A DNA stretch of 64,000 nucleotides from JAGNNV01 sp031392925 (GCA_031392925.1 JANMVV010000378.1:1-64000); one strand, 5' to 3'; positions 18,142 to 25,926 are shown, counted from the stretch's first letter. Program-made: numbers and translations. Notes: generated by a model not told the origin, from the letters alone.

Positions 18142-19095
18142 ATGAAACTTCGCAATTCTTCCGCACTTCTTCCCTTTCTGGCCGGCGTCATCGTCCTCCA
18201 TGCCTGCGGCGGAGGCCTGACCGACGCCCCCACGCCGGCGCCCACCCCGGCCCCGACTCCGAACTTCCCCGTGATCGTCGCGGCGGGCGACATCTCCTGC
18301 GACAGCGCGACGCCCCTGCTTCCGTGCAAGTCCAAGGAGACTTCCGACCTCATCGCCTCCGAGCGCGCCCTTCACCCCGCGGTGATCGTCCTGCCCCTCG
18401 GAGATCTCCAGTACGAAGCGGGCACCCTCGCCGAGTTCAGGAACAACTATCAAAACACCTGGGGCCGCTACAACGACATCGCTCATCCGACCACGGGAAA
18501 TCACGAGTACGAGACGCGAGGAGCGACCGGCTATTTCGAATACTTCGCGAGTGTCGGGGTGGCGGTCGGCGCCCGGAGTGAAGGCTGGTATTCCTACAAC
18601 GTCGGCGACTGGCACTTCGTGGCCATAAACAGCAACTGCGGGAGCATCGGAGGCTGCACCACCGGATCGGCGCAATATCGGTGGCTGCAGGCCGACCTTC
18701 TGCAGAGCCGGCAGAAGTGCACGGTCGCCTACATGCATCACCCGTTCCTGAGTTCCGGGCAAAACGGCAGCACTCCGGTACTGCTGCCGCTGATGCGCCT
18801 GCTCTACGAGAACAACGTCGACCTCGTCCTGGCCGGCCACGATCATCTCTACGAGCGATTCAATCCGATCACCCCGGATCAGGTGGCCGATCCCGCGAAG
18901 GGCCTTCGCCTGTTCACCGTGGGCACGGGCGGCCGCGACCTCTATGACTTCCCCCGGGTTCTCCCGAACTCCGCGGCCCGCTACAACCAGAACTTCGGGG
19001 TCCTTCGCGTCACCATGAAGGAGGCGGCCTACGAGTGGGCCTTCGTCAACATCGCGGGCATTATTGGCGACAGCGGCTCCGGAGTCTGCTTCTAG
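18142..19095 (+). CDS. Lipoprotein metallophosphoesterase (acid-phosphatase-like)
   Basis: A 317-residue exported phosphoesterase. The N-terminus ends in a lipobox, LHAC, with lipid-carrying C22, followed by a low-complexity proline/threonine/alanine spacer. The calcineurin-like metal motifs appear in order: AAGDISC, LPLGDLQ, TTGNHEYE, then MHHPF and GHDHLYERF. These supply the aspartates, asparagine and histidines that hold two metals. The layout fits purple-acid-phosphatase-like enzymes that act on phosphate esters at the cell surface. Four or more cysteines (for example SNCGSIGGCT) may form disulfides. It lies 48 bases behind the TonB receptor, on the same strand; a shared function in phosphate or phospho-ligand uptake is only inference. 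Confidence 0.88.
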   Translation: MKLRNSSALLPFLAGVIVLHACGGGLTDAPTPAPTPAPTPNFPVIVAAGDISCDSATPLLPCKSKETSDLIASERALHPAVIVLPLGDLQYEAGTLAEFRNNYQNTWGRYNDIAHPTTGNHEYETRGATGYFEYFASVGVAVGARSEGWYSYNVGDWHFVAINSNCGSIGGCTTGSAQYRWLQADLLQSRQKCTVAYMHHPFLSSGQNGSTPVLLPLMRLLYENNVDLVLAGHDHLYERFNPITPDQVADPAKGLRLFTVGTGGRDLYDFPRVLPNSAARYNQNFGVLRVTMKEAAYEWAFVNIAGIIGDSGSGVCF

Positions 19096-19127
19096 AGCGC
19101 GGCCGCGGGACGGCGGGACGGCGCCTC

Positions 19128-19367
19128 TCAGTGCCCGAACGTGCGGCACCTCAGCGATCCGACGCAGGCCTTGTCGGGCTCGATCACGCAGGGCGATCCC
19201 ACGACGCCTCCGGTCACGGAGAGAAGCTGAAGCGACGGGTGCAGGGCCACCGCCACGCGTTCGGGCTTCGCGGGCGCAGACGCCGGCGTATGAGTTTCGT
19301 GGGCATGCGCTTTCTTGAGGCTGGTCAGAACCTCTCGGGCAATCAGGTCGATCTTGGCGTCATCCAT
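19128..19367 (-). CDS. Small BMC-associated protein with N-terminal encapsulation-peptide-like helix
   Basis: A 79-residue protein. Residues 2-20 (DDAKIDLIAREVLTSLKKA) form a strongly amphipathic helix with I/L/V at spacing 3-4. This is the pattern of the encapsulation peptides that tether cargo enzymes such as PduP and PduD to the inner face of BMC shells. A Pro/Ala/His linker follows (residues 22-34) and then a compact tail with three cysteines and histidine at the very end (GSPCVIEPDKACVGSL, then RCRTFGH). The start overlaps the last codons of the pentamer gene upstream by 8 bases (ATGGATGA), so it is translationally coupled to the shell genes. It is too short for a known cargo enzyme; it may be an adaptor or a metal-binding cargo. 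Function unknown. Confidence 0.75.
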   Translation of the reverse strand: MDDAKIDLIAREVLTSLKKAHAHETHTPASAPAKPERVAVALHPSLQLLSVTGGVVGSPCVIEPDKACVGSLRCRTFGH

Positions 19368-19635
19368 TGCTGAAGTCGATCTCGTCGATCACCCCAAGGA
19401 TAGCCGCGTCGACGCCTGCGGTGCCCCGTCCCAGGATCTGCTGCGCGGTACGGCCATCCTGCGTGTACAGGACCCGCTCCTTCGGCCCGGCTCCCATCCG
19501 ATCGATGGCGATGATGGGTGTTCCCTTCGAAGCACCCGAGAGTTCGAGCGGCTGCACGAGCAGGAGCTTCTCGCCGTCGAGCTTGAGATTCTTCTTCGTG
19601 GCCACCACGTTGCCGATCACCCGCCCGATCAACAT
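19360..19635 (-). CDS. BMC pentameric vertex protein (EutN/CcmL family), copy 1
   Basis: A 91-residue EutN/CcmL protein. It starts MLIGRVIGNVVATKK and has the expected LLLVQPLEL strand, the IIAIDRMGAGPKERVLY turn (the conserved D-x-x-G-A-G-x-x-E/D-x-V core) and the final AAILGVIDEID strand. Five copies form a cap for the 12 corners of a microcompartment shell. It is the last of three pentamer genes, 3 bases after copy 2, and is followed by the small targeting-peptide protein. It is the most distant of the three, with a longer loop before the last strand (QDGRTAQQILGRG). Confidence 0.93.
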   Translation of the reverse strand: MLIGRVIGNVVATKKNLKLDGEKLLLVQPLELSGASKGTPIIAIDRMGAGPKERVLYTQDGRTAQQILGRGTAGVDAAILGVIDEIDFSNG

Positions 19636-19638
19636 CCC

Positions 19639-19908
19639 TCAGGCCTCCACGTTGACGAGGTCGACGATGCCCACGATGGTGGCGTCGGTGGGCACCTCGA
19701 CGGGCTCGAAGGGGTTCGCCGCTTCCTTCGACTTCACCCAGAAGACCCTCTCGCCGGGACCTGCGCCCACCGAGTCGGTGGCAATGAGCGTCTTGCCGGT
19801 CGGGGCGCCGTCGGGCGCGATCGGCTGGATAACCAGGAGATTGATGCCCTCCAGGCGCTCGTCTTTCCGGCTCGCCACCAGCGTCCCGCAGACGATGCCG
19901 AGCTGCAT
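19639..19908 (-). CDS. BMC pentameric vertex protein (EutN/CcmL family), copy 2
   Basis: An 89-residue EutN/CcmL protein starting MQLGIVCGTLVASRKDERL, with LLVIQPIAPDG, the core turn LIATDSVGAGPGERVFWV and the end strand ATIVGIVDLVNV. Its first 20 residues are close to copy 3, which suggests these two arose by a fairly recent duplication. The gene is 2 bases from copy 3 and 3 bases from copy 1, so all are read from one message. Having three unlike pentamers implies either mixed corners or a division of labour. Confidence 0.93.
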   Translation of the reverse strand: MQLGIVCGTLVASRKDERLEGINLLVIQPIAPDGAPTGKTLIATDSVGAGPGERVFWVKSKEAANPFEPVEVPTDATIVGIVDLVNVEA

Positions 19909-19910
19909 GG

Positions 19911-20195
19911 TCAGGCCCTCGACGAAGGCTTCGCGAGTTCGACCTGATCCACCACCCCGATGATGGCCGAATCGATGGGCGCGTCCTTCATGCCCTGAGC
20001 GAGGCGGGCCGACGAGCCGGCCACCAGCATGACCCGATCGCCAATGCCCGCGTTCACGGTGTCGACGGCGACCACGTAACCCTGCTCCTCCTTGAAGCCG
20101 GGATCCATGATGCGCACGACGAGGAGCTTCGTCCCCACCAGACGCTCGTCCTTGCGGGTGGCCACGAGAGTGCCGACAACTCGACCGACCTGCAT
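19911..20195 (-). CDS. BMC pentameric vertex protein (EutN/CcmL family), copy 3
   Basis: A 94-residue EutN/CcmL protein starting MQVGRVVGTLVATRKDERL, with KLLVVRIMDP, the core turn VVAVDTVNAGIGDRVMLV and the end strand SAIIGVVDQVEL. A short charged tail (AKPSSRA) follows. A GAAGGG ribosome site precedes the ATG. It is the first pentamer gene after the hexamer gene, separated from it by 70 bases that hold a strong hairpin. Confidence 0.93.
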   Translation of the reverse strand: MQVGRVVGTLVATRKDERLVGTKLLVVRIMDPGFKEEQGYVVAVDTVNAGIGDRVMLVAGSSARLAQGMKDAPIDSAIIGVVDQVELAKPSSRA

Positions 20196-20234
20196 CTATG
20201 AACCCTTCTCGACTTCTCCGCTGAAATCACCCTT

Positions 20235-20258
20235 GCGCGAGGCCTTGCGGCCTCGCGC
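20235..20258 (-). promoter_or_regulatory. Perfect 10-bp hairpin with GCAA tetraloop between BMC-H and BMC-P genes
   Basis: On the transcribed (minus) strand GCGCGAGGCC, loop GCAA, then GGCCTCGCGC: a perfect ten-pair, GC-rich stem closed by a GNRA tetraloop, an exceptionally stable RNA fold. It begins 7 bases after the BMC-H stop codon and is not followed by a U run. Likely roles are partial termination or protection of the upstream message end, both of which would raise hexamer over pentamer output, as shells need. The role is inference; the structure is read directly. Confidence 0.75.
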
Positions 20259-20265
20259 GGGGGAT

Positions 20266-20550
20266 TTACTTGCCGGCTTTGCCGATCGCGAAGACGTCCT
20301 GAAGGTTGTCGTGCGGACGCGGAATGACGTGGACGGAAACAAGCTCTCCGACCCGGCGGGCGGCCGCCGCGCCGGCGTCAGTGGCCGCTTTCACCGCGGC
20401 AACGTCACCGCGACACATCACGGTCACGTAACCCGAGCCGATCTTTTCCCAGCCCACGATCACGACCTTCGCGGCCTTGACCATCGCGTCCGAGGCCTCG
20501 ACGAGGGCCACGAAACCGCGGGTCTCGATCATTCCAAGTGCTTCACCCAT
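20266..20550 (-). CDS. BMC hexameric shell protein (PduA/EutM/CcmK family)
   Basis: A 94-residue single-domain BMC protein (BMC-H), the tile of the shell facets. It begins MGEALGMIETRGFVALVEA and has the pore segment KIGSGYVTVMCRGDV with the GSG pore motif seen in PduA/EutM-type shells, then VKAATDAGAAAARRVGE and VHVIPRPHDNLQDVF. It has a clear AAAGGAG-type ribosome site. It is the first gene of the operon, which fits the need for hundreds of hexamers against twelve pentamers. The pore type suggests passage of small polar metabolites. No tandem-domain (BMC-T) gene is present nearby. Confidence 0.96.
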   Translation of the reverse strand: MGEALGMIETRGFVALVEASDAMVKAAKVVIVGWEKIGSGYVTVMCRGDVAAVKAATDAGAAAARRVGELVSVHVIPRPHDNLQDVFAIGKAGK

Positions 20551-20671
20551 CTGAATTCTCCTTTGTGCGGCTCTTTCGGTCCGTGCTCTAAATAAGGTAT
20601 GACCGACGTCTACTGTCTTTTATGCGGGCCGCCCAAGTCAAGCGAGGCCATTCAGAAATAATCTATCGCGG

Positions 20672-21742
20672 ATGGTGAGCCACCAAACTCCTCCCGAAAA
20701 AGTCCGAGGCTCGCTCGCGGTTGCCTCCGTGTCGAAGAAGCGCGGGGGCACTGCCGTGCTGGAGCAGGTGAGCCTCGCCGTGCGCCCCGGCGAGTTCGTG
20801 ACCCTCCTGGGACCGTCGGGTTGCGGGAAGACGACCCTTCTCCGGCTGGTCGCGGGTCTTGACGAGGTGGATTCCGGACGGATCGAGATCTCCGGTACCG
20901 AGGTAACGTCGATGAAGGCCCACCTAAGGCCCGTGCATACCGTCTTCCAGAGTTACGCGCTCTTTCCCCATCTTTCCGTCTTCGAGAACGTGGCCTTTGG
21001 TCTGCGACTGCGCGACCGGCCGGAGACCGAGATCAGGTCGCGGGTCGCGAAAACCCTCGCCGCGGTCCACCTCGAGGGCTTCGACTCCCGGGCCTCCTCG
21101 GAAATTTCCGGAGGCCAGGGACAGCGCGTGGCCCTCGCTCGAGCCCTGGTGCTCGAGCCCGACATCCTGCTCCTCGACGAGCCTCTGGCCGCCCTCGACG
21201 CCCAGTTGCGCTCGGCCATGCGGTCCGAACTGGTCCAGCTTCAGCGCTCCCTTGGCATCACCTTCGTGCTGGTCACCCATGATCTCGAGGAGGCGATCGA
21301 GTGCTCGTCGCGAATCGCGGTCATGCGTGCGGGGCGCATCGCGCAGTACGCACCGCCCGAGGAGATCTTCGAACACCCGACGAGTGTCTATGTGGCCCGG
21401 CTCGTGGGCATGGAGAACATCCTCGAGGGGCGCGTGGTGGAAAAGACGGCGGCGGGGGTGCGGGTGGATCTCGGGTTCACGCGGATCGAGATCGCGAACC
21501 TCCCGGCCGCGGCGGAGGCGACGATCGGTCTTCACGGAGAGCACATCTCCCTCTCCCGCTCGGGCGCGGGAATCCGCGGGACCGTGACCGATGTCCGGTA
21601 TCTGGGCGAGGCCACCCGCTGCCAGGTCGACGTGGGACCGGTGAAGCTCGTCGCCAACGTCTCGCCGCGGGAAGTGGTCAGGGAAGGCGATCGGGTCTTT
21701 CTCGACATCGATCCCTCATGCTGGATCGCGCTCTCGAAATGA
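20672..21742 (+). CDS. potA: Spermidine/putrescine-type ABC transporter ATPase
   Basis: A 356-residue ATPase of the PotA/FbpC group. Walker A GPSGCGKTT at 47-55, the signature ISGGQGQRVALARAL, Walker B ILLLDEPLAALD, and the switch histidine in VTHDLEEAIE. The C-terminal third is a TOBE domain (LHGEHISLS and DVRYLGEATRCQVDV), as usual for polyamine, iron or sulfate importers. Together with the two following genes it makes a complete importer. It is divergent from the BMC operon over 121 bases. It overlaps potB by 4 bases (ATGA). Confidence 0.9.
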   Translation: MVSHQTPPEKVRGSLAVASVSKKRGGTAVLEQVSLAVRPGEFVTLLGPSGCGKTTLLRLVAGLDEVDSGRIEISGTEVTSMKAHLRPVHTVFQSYALFPHLSVFENVAFGLRLRDRPETEIRSRVAKTLAAVHLEGFDSRASSEISGGQGQRVALARALVLEPDILLLDEPLAALDAQLRSAMRSELVQLQRSLGITFVLVTHDLEEAIECSSRIAVMRAGRIAQYAPPEEIFEHPTSVYVARLVGMENILEGRVVEKTAAGVRVDLGFTRIEIANLPAAAEATIGLHGEHISLSRSGAGIRGTVTDVRYLGEATRCQVDVGPVKLVANVSPREVVREGDRVFLDIDPSCWIALSK

Positions 21743-22524
21743 AGGCCAAAGGGCTTCTGATTCCCGCGGCCGTCACCGGTCTCGTGCTTTTCGTCGGTCC
21801 TCAACTGATGCTCCTCTCCCGCACGGGCGAGGGGTCGGTCTGGGTGCGGCTCCTCGATCCTCTCTATGCCGCGATCTTCTGGCGCAGTGTTCTGATGGCG
21901 TTCGGCACCACGGTGGCGACTTTGCTGGTGGGATTTCCCGTGGCCTGGGCTCTCGTCCGCGCGGTGCCCGAGCGCTCGCGCGGACCGTTCCTTCTGCTCG
22001 TCACCCTGCCTCTTTGGACGTCGGTTCTGGTGAAGCTTTATGCCTGGGTCTTCCTGCTCCGGGCCGGGGGCCTGCTCTCTCAGTTGCTGACGTTTTTCGG
22101 GTGGGACGCTCCGAGCCTCCTCTACACCACGGCCGCCGTCGCCATCGGTCAGCTCTATGTCGAGCTGCCGTACATGATCCTTCCGATCTACGCGTCGGTG
22201 GAGAGGATCGACCCGTCCCTGATCGATGCGGCCCGGGACCTCGGAGCGAGCCCAACCGCGACCCTCGCGCGCGTCGTGATTCCCATCGCGGCGCCGGGAA
22301 TCGTGGCGGGATGCGTGCTCGTCTTCGTGCCTGCGCTCGGGTCCGTGCTCGTGCCCGATCTGCTTGGTGGAGCCAAGACGGCGTGGGTCGGAACCCTGAT
22401 CACGAGCCAGTTCGGCACGGCGCGCGATCCAGCGTTTGGTTCGGCCATGGCCTTCACCCTCAGCGCCCTCACTCTCGGCGCCTTTCTTCTCTTCGGCCGC
22501 TTCCTCGCGAAGGCGCAGGAATGA
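21739..22524 (+). CDS. potB: Polyamine-type ABC transporter permease
   Basis: A 261-residue inner-membrane permease with about six helices. It holds the EAA loop that docks the ATPase: DAARDLGASPTATLARVVIP. Sequence order and the downstream PotD-like partner point to the PotB role in polyamine uptake. The start ATG at 21739 is preferred over one seven codons earlier because it overlaps the potA stop in the operon's usual ATGA style. It likewise overlaps the next gene by 4 bases. Confidence 0.88.
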   Translation: MKAKGLLIPAAVTGLVLFVGPQLMLLSRTGEGSVWVRLLDPLYAAIFWRSVLMAFGTTVATLLVGFPVAWALVRAVPERSRGPFLLLVTLPLWTSVLVKLYAWVFLLRAGGLLSQLLTFFGWDAPSLLYTTAAVAIGQLYVELPYMILPIYASVERIDPSLIDAARDLGASPTATLARVVIPIAAPGIVAGCVLVFVPALGSVLVPDLLGGAKTAWVGTLITSQFGTARDPAFGSAMAFTLSALTLGAFLLFGRFLAKAQE

Positions 22525-24320
22525 AGCGGCTCCAGGCGTTGCTGGTCGGGACGCTGCTCTTCCTTCACCTCCCCGTCCTGGCCCTTGCGGTGTTTTCGTT
22601 CTCTCGCTCGCGCCTGTCCGCCTCCTTCGACGGACCGAGCCTCGTCTGGTACGAGAAGCTCCTGAACAACGGACCCCTGATGAGAGCCATGGAGAACTCT
22701 CTGATCGTGGGCGCTTCCGCCACGCTGATCGTTGTGATCCTCGCAACCTCGGCGGCGCTCGGATCGAGAGCCGCCCCCACCCGGACCCGCGAGCGTGCGG
22801 TCTCGCTGTTCCTCCTGCCCCTGGTGACGCCGGAGATCGTCTTCGGAGCCTCCCTTCTCGCCTTCTTCTCCCGGCTCTTCATTCCGCTCGGCCTCGGCAC
22901 CGTGATGGCGGCCCACGTCGTGTTTTCGCTCTCGTTCGCGTTCTTCGTGATCCGTGCGCGCGCGCACGCTTTGCCGGTGGACGTCGAGGAAGCCGCCGCC
23001 GATCTGGGCGCCTCCCCCGGACAAGTGTTTCGCCGGGTCACCCTGCCGCTCCTGGCCCCCGGCCTCGTGGCGGCGGCGCTGCTCACGTTCTCGCTCTCCA
23101 TCGACGACTACGTGGTGACGTCCTTCGTCTCGGGCGCCGGCGCCACCACCCTGCCCGTCTACATCTACTCGATGCTCAAGAGCTCGCTCTCTCCGGAGAT
23201 CGCCGCGGCCTCCACCATCCTTCTCGCGGCCACCACCCTGCTGCTCTTCGCGACCGCGCTCATCGAATCGCGACCTCGACTTTCGATGGCGGCCATGGCC
23301 GCCGGACTGTCGATCCTGGCCACGCCGGTGGTCCTTGCGAGGTCGCAACCTCGAGGAACACGCGAGCTGAATCTCTACCTGTGGTCGAACTACATCGCCC
23401 CCGAGACCATCCGGAAGTTCGAAGCGCGAACCGGGGTGAAGGTGAATCTCGATGTCTATGATTCGGCCGAGGCCCTTCTGTCGAAGATGCTGGCCGGCAA
23501 CCAAGGGTACGACGTGATCTGCCCGCCCACCTACACGCTGGCGCCTCTGATCCGCGCGGGCGTCCTCGCCGAGCTCGACCACGACCGGCTGACCCATCTC
23601 ACAGGGACCGCGCCGGAGTTCCTCGGCCAGAGCTGGGACCGGGAGAATCGGTACTCCATCCCGTATCTATGGGGTGTCACCGGGATCGCTTCCGATTCGC
23701 GACGGGTTCCATCCGTCGAGTCGTGGAACGCGCTGCTCGATCCAGGATGGAAGGGAAAGATCCTCATGCTGGACGATGCGCGCGAGGCGATCGCCTTCGG
23801 CGCGCTGCTCCTCGGCCTCGACCCGAACACGCGCGACCCCGAGTCGCTCGCACGGATCCGGAGGATCCTCGTCGAGCAGAAGCCGCTGGTGCGGGCGTAC
23901 GACTCGGCGAGCTTCGACGACGCGGTTCTCTCGGGCGAAGTGACCCTCGCGCAATCGTGGTCGGGCCAGATCGCTAAGATCATGAAGGAGGCGCCGTGGG
24001 TGCATTTCACCATCCCTCGCGAAGGCGCCATGGTCTTCGTGGACAATCTGGCCATACCGAAGAACGCGCCGCACGCGGACCTCGCTCTTGAATTTCTCGA
24101 CTTCGTGATGGAGCCGGACATCGCGGCCGAGATCTGCCTGACCACGGGGTACTCGACGCCGTCGCGCGCGGGCCGCGCGCTCCTTCCCCAGGCGGTACAG
24201 AACAATCGGGCCATGTTCCCGTCCGAGGCACAGATGAAGCAGCTTCGGCCGTTCGAGGATCTGGGCGAGGCCGCGGCCCTTCACGATCGCTTGTGGACCG
24301 AAGTGAAGTCGGGGCGCTGA
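22521..24320 (+). CDS. PotC-PotD fusion: permease joined to polyamine-binding protein
   Basis: A 599-residue protein that combines two transporter parts. Residues 1 to about 260 are a PotC-like permease with the EAA loop EEAAADLGASPGQVFRRVTLP. A further hydrophobic stretch (about 255-280, SMAAMAAGLSILATPVV) acts in place of a signal peptide and tethers the rest, a PotD-like binding protein (about 285-599: LNLYLWSNYIAPETIRKFE, YDVICPPTYTLAPL, SIPYLWGVTGIA). The acidic and aromatic residues that grip polyamines in PotD have counterparts here. The fusion makes a membrane-bound receptor. Fusions of this kind occur in some other bacteria. The exact substrate is not certain. Confidence 0.9.
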   Translation: MKRLQALLVGTLLFLHLPVLALAVFSFSRSRLSASFDGPSLVWYEKLLNNGPLMRAMENSLIVGASATLIVVILATSAALGSRAAPTRTRERAVSLFLLPLVTPEIVFGASLLAFFSRLFIPLGLGTVMAAHVVFSLSFAFFVIRARAHALPVDVEEAAADLGASPGQVFRRVTLPLLAPGLVAAALLTFSLSIDDYVVTSFVSGAGATTLPVYIYSMLKSSLSPEIAAASTILLAATTLLLFATALIESRPRLSMAAMAAGLSILATPVVLARSQPRGTRELNLYLWSNYIAPETIRKFEARTGVKVNLDVYDSAEALLSKMLAGNQGYDVICPPTYTLAPLIRAGVLAELDHDRLTHLTGTAPEFLGQSWDRENRYSIPYLWGVTGIASDSRRVPSVESWNALLDPGWKGKILMLDDAREAIAFGALLLGLDPNTRDPESLARIRRILVEQKPLVRAYDSASFDDAVLSGEVTLAQSWSGQIAKIMKEAPWVHFTIPREGAMVFVDNLAIPKNAPHADLALEFLDFVMEPDIAAEICLTTGYSTPSRAGRALLPQAVQNNRAMFPSEAQMKQLRPFEDLGEAAALHDRLWTEVKSGR

Positions 24321-24345
24321 TTTGAGGCTTGTGAAAGACTGACGC

Positions 24346-24549
24346 ATGGCCGAGTCGATGGAACACCCGATCCGCCTACCTCCCGAAGCCAGATGCCCGA
24401 CGCACGGCGCGATTCTCCAGGCTGACGCCACGTGCGGGTGCGTCTTCCCTTTCCATATCCTTCTCTGGAGACGGGGACCGGTGATCGACGGCGTCAGGGC
24501 GCAGCCCTCAGGAGGTCGCACGCGCCGCCCGGCCGGAGGGCCCTCCTGA
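24346..24549 (+). CDS. Possible small protein coupled to the DUF1697 gene
   Basis: An open frame of 67 codons with a Cys/His patch (RCPTHGAILQADATCGC) that could bind a metal. Its TGA overlaps the ATG of the next gene by one base (TGATG), which is consistent with translational coupling. Against it: the ribosome site is weak, the C-terminus is Arg/Gly-rich as in random GC-rich frames, and no family was recognised. It is listed mainly because it would fill an otherwise empty 228-base gap. Confidence 0.22.
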   Translation: MAESMEHPIRLPPEARCPTHGAILQADATCGCVFPFHILLWRRGPVIDGVRAQPSGGRTRRPAGGPS

Positions 24550-25091
24550 TGCGCTGCGTAGCCTTCCTGAGAGCCATTAATGTGGGTGGCAGCCATCTCG
24601 TGAAGATGGACGCCCTGAGAGCAACTTTCGAGGATCTCGGCTTCGCGAACGTCGAAACCTTCATCGCGAGCGGCAACGTCATCTTCGACGCCCGCTCGAA
24701 GGACCTGGCGGCGGTCGAAAGGAAGATCGAGCAGGTTCTCGAGAAGAGGCTTGGCTACGAGGTGGCGACCTTCATCCGGTCGCTCTCCGAGGTGCATAAA
24801 ATTGCGCTCTACCAGCCATTCTCTCCCTCGGCGATGGCCTCCGCGGTCTCGGTCAGTGTCGGTCTGCTCAAGGCGCCGCTTCCGGATGCGACGCGGGCGG
24901 CGCTTGCGGGGCTCAAGACCGACATCGACGACTTCCACACCAACGGCTCGGAGCTCTACTGGCTCTGCCTGAAGGGGCAGGGCCAATCGAAGATCTCGAA
25001 CGCGGTCTTCGAGCGCGCGCTGAGGGTCAAGGCTACATTCCGCGGTCTGCGGACCATGGAGAAGCTCGCGGCGAAGTACCCGAACGCCTGA
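24549..25091 (+). CDS. DUF1697 family protein
   Basis: A 180-residue soluble protein. It starts MRCVAFLRAINVGGSHLVKM, the signature of DUF1697, followed by the conserved ETFIASGNVIFDA and a later TFRGLRTMEKLAAK segment. Length matches the family. Its biochemical role is unknown. Upstream in-frame codons exist but lack homology, so the start is placed at the family's usual MR...FLRAINVG. Confidence 0.9.
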   Translation: MRCVAFLRAINVGGSHLVKMDALRATFEDLGFANVETFIASGNVIFDARSKDLAAVERKIEQVLEKRLGYEVATFIRSLSEVHKIALYQPFSPSAMASAVSVSVGLLKAPLPDATRAALAGLKTDIDDFHTNGSELYWLCLKGQGQSKISNAVFERALRVKATFRGLRTMEKLAAKYPNA

Positions 25092-25136
25092 GGCACGTCT
25101 CCACTCGTCTCCTGGTAGTTGACCCCAGCCGGCCCG

Positions 25137-25829
25137 TCACTTCGTGACCGACACCGACAGCCGGGCGCCGCGCGGGATTTCAACCTCGTCACCCTTCATG
25201 ATGAGGACGGCCCCGGCTCCGGCCGCCGCGCCGATGACGGTGCCGATGGCCGCGCCCTTCCCGCCATCCTTGATGGCGCCGATGATGAGGCCGCCCACCG
25301 CCGCTCCGGCGACGATCTTCTTGTCCTTGCCGGAGGTGGACGCGGCCAGGCTGTCGATGGTCTCAGTGGCGATGGAGATCTTCTCTCCCTTCTCCATCAC
25401 CGCGTCGAAACCGACGACCAGATGGGCGCGGCCTTTCACCCGCTTCGCGGACACCGCGACGAGCACCCGGCCGCGGACCTCGGCCCCCTGGTCGAGCTTG
25501 AAGCCTTGAAGGGGCACATCCTCCGTCAGCACCGCGAACACGGGATCGCCCTCCCGGCTGGTGGCGGTGGAGACCGCAGTCCGAATTTCGATGGGCAGGA
25601 GCGTCCCGGCGGGGACATTGAGCCGAACCCGCACGGGCGCGGTGGGCGCCGCCGGAGCGGCATCCCTGGTTTCCCTCGCCGGCGCGGAAGCGGCGGAGGC
25701 GGGAGCCGGCACGACCGCAGCCGGCCGGGCCGGAGTGGCCGCCGCCACCGGAGGGGGCGTTTGCTGAGCGCCCTGCACGCATCCGAGGGGTAGAACGGCC
25801 ATCGCAATGAGAATTCCGGTGAGTTTCAT
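25137..25829 (-). CDS. Exported glycine-zipper lipoprotein of unknown function
   Basis: A 230-residue protein with a signal sequence ending in a lipobox-like PLGC (C17; the -3 residue is Pro, so lipidation is likely but not certain). An Ala/Pro spacer (about 25-65) leads to a beta-rich domain (RVRLNVPAGTLLPIEI, then FVLTEDVPLQG-like and GRVLVAVSAKRVKGRA). The C-terminal part holds a glycine zipper (GAAVGGLIIGAIKDGGK and IGTVIGAAAGAGAV), the motif that packs helices or inserts in membranes. Two successive ATGs begin the gene (25832 and 25829). It is divergent from the S9 peptidases. The zipper suggests an envelope structural protein. Confidence 0.75.
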   Translation of the reverse strand: MKLTGILIAMAVLPLGCVQGAQQTPPPVAAATPARPAAVVPAPASAASAPARETRDAAPAAPTAPVRVRLNVPAGTLLPIEIRTAVSTATSREGDPVFAVLTEDVPLQGFKLDQGAEVRGRVLVAVSAKRVKGRAHLVVGFDAVMEKGEKISIATETIDSLAASTSGKDKKIVAGAAVGGLIIGAIKDGGKGAAIGTVIGAAAGAGAVLIMKGDEVEIPRGARLSVSVTK

Positions 25830-25926
25830 CATGTGACACAGTAGCGCGGCCGGACACGAAGCGTCTGTATCCTTCGTCACGACGACGGCGGGCAACGACG
25901 CTCACAACTCTCAAGGAATCATCCAA

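Noticed and set aside
17311..19149. A 612-codon open frame on the minus strand under the TonB receptor and phosphatase
   Set aside because: It has low-complexity composition, no motifs, and covers two well-supported genes.
20581..20671. TTGACT (20636-20641, minus strand) as the -35 box of the BMC operon
   Set aside because: No acceptable -10 box follows at 16-18 bases; the match may be chance.
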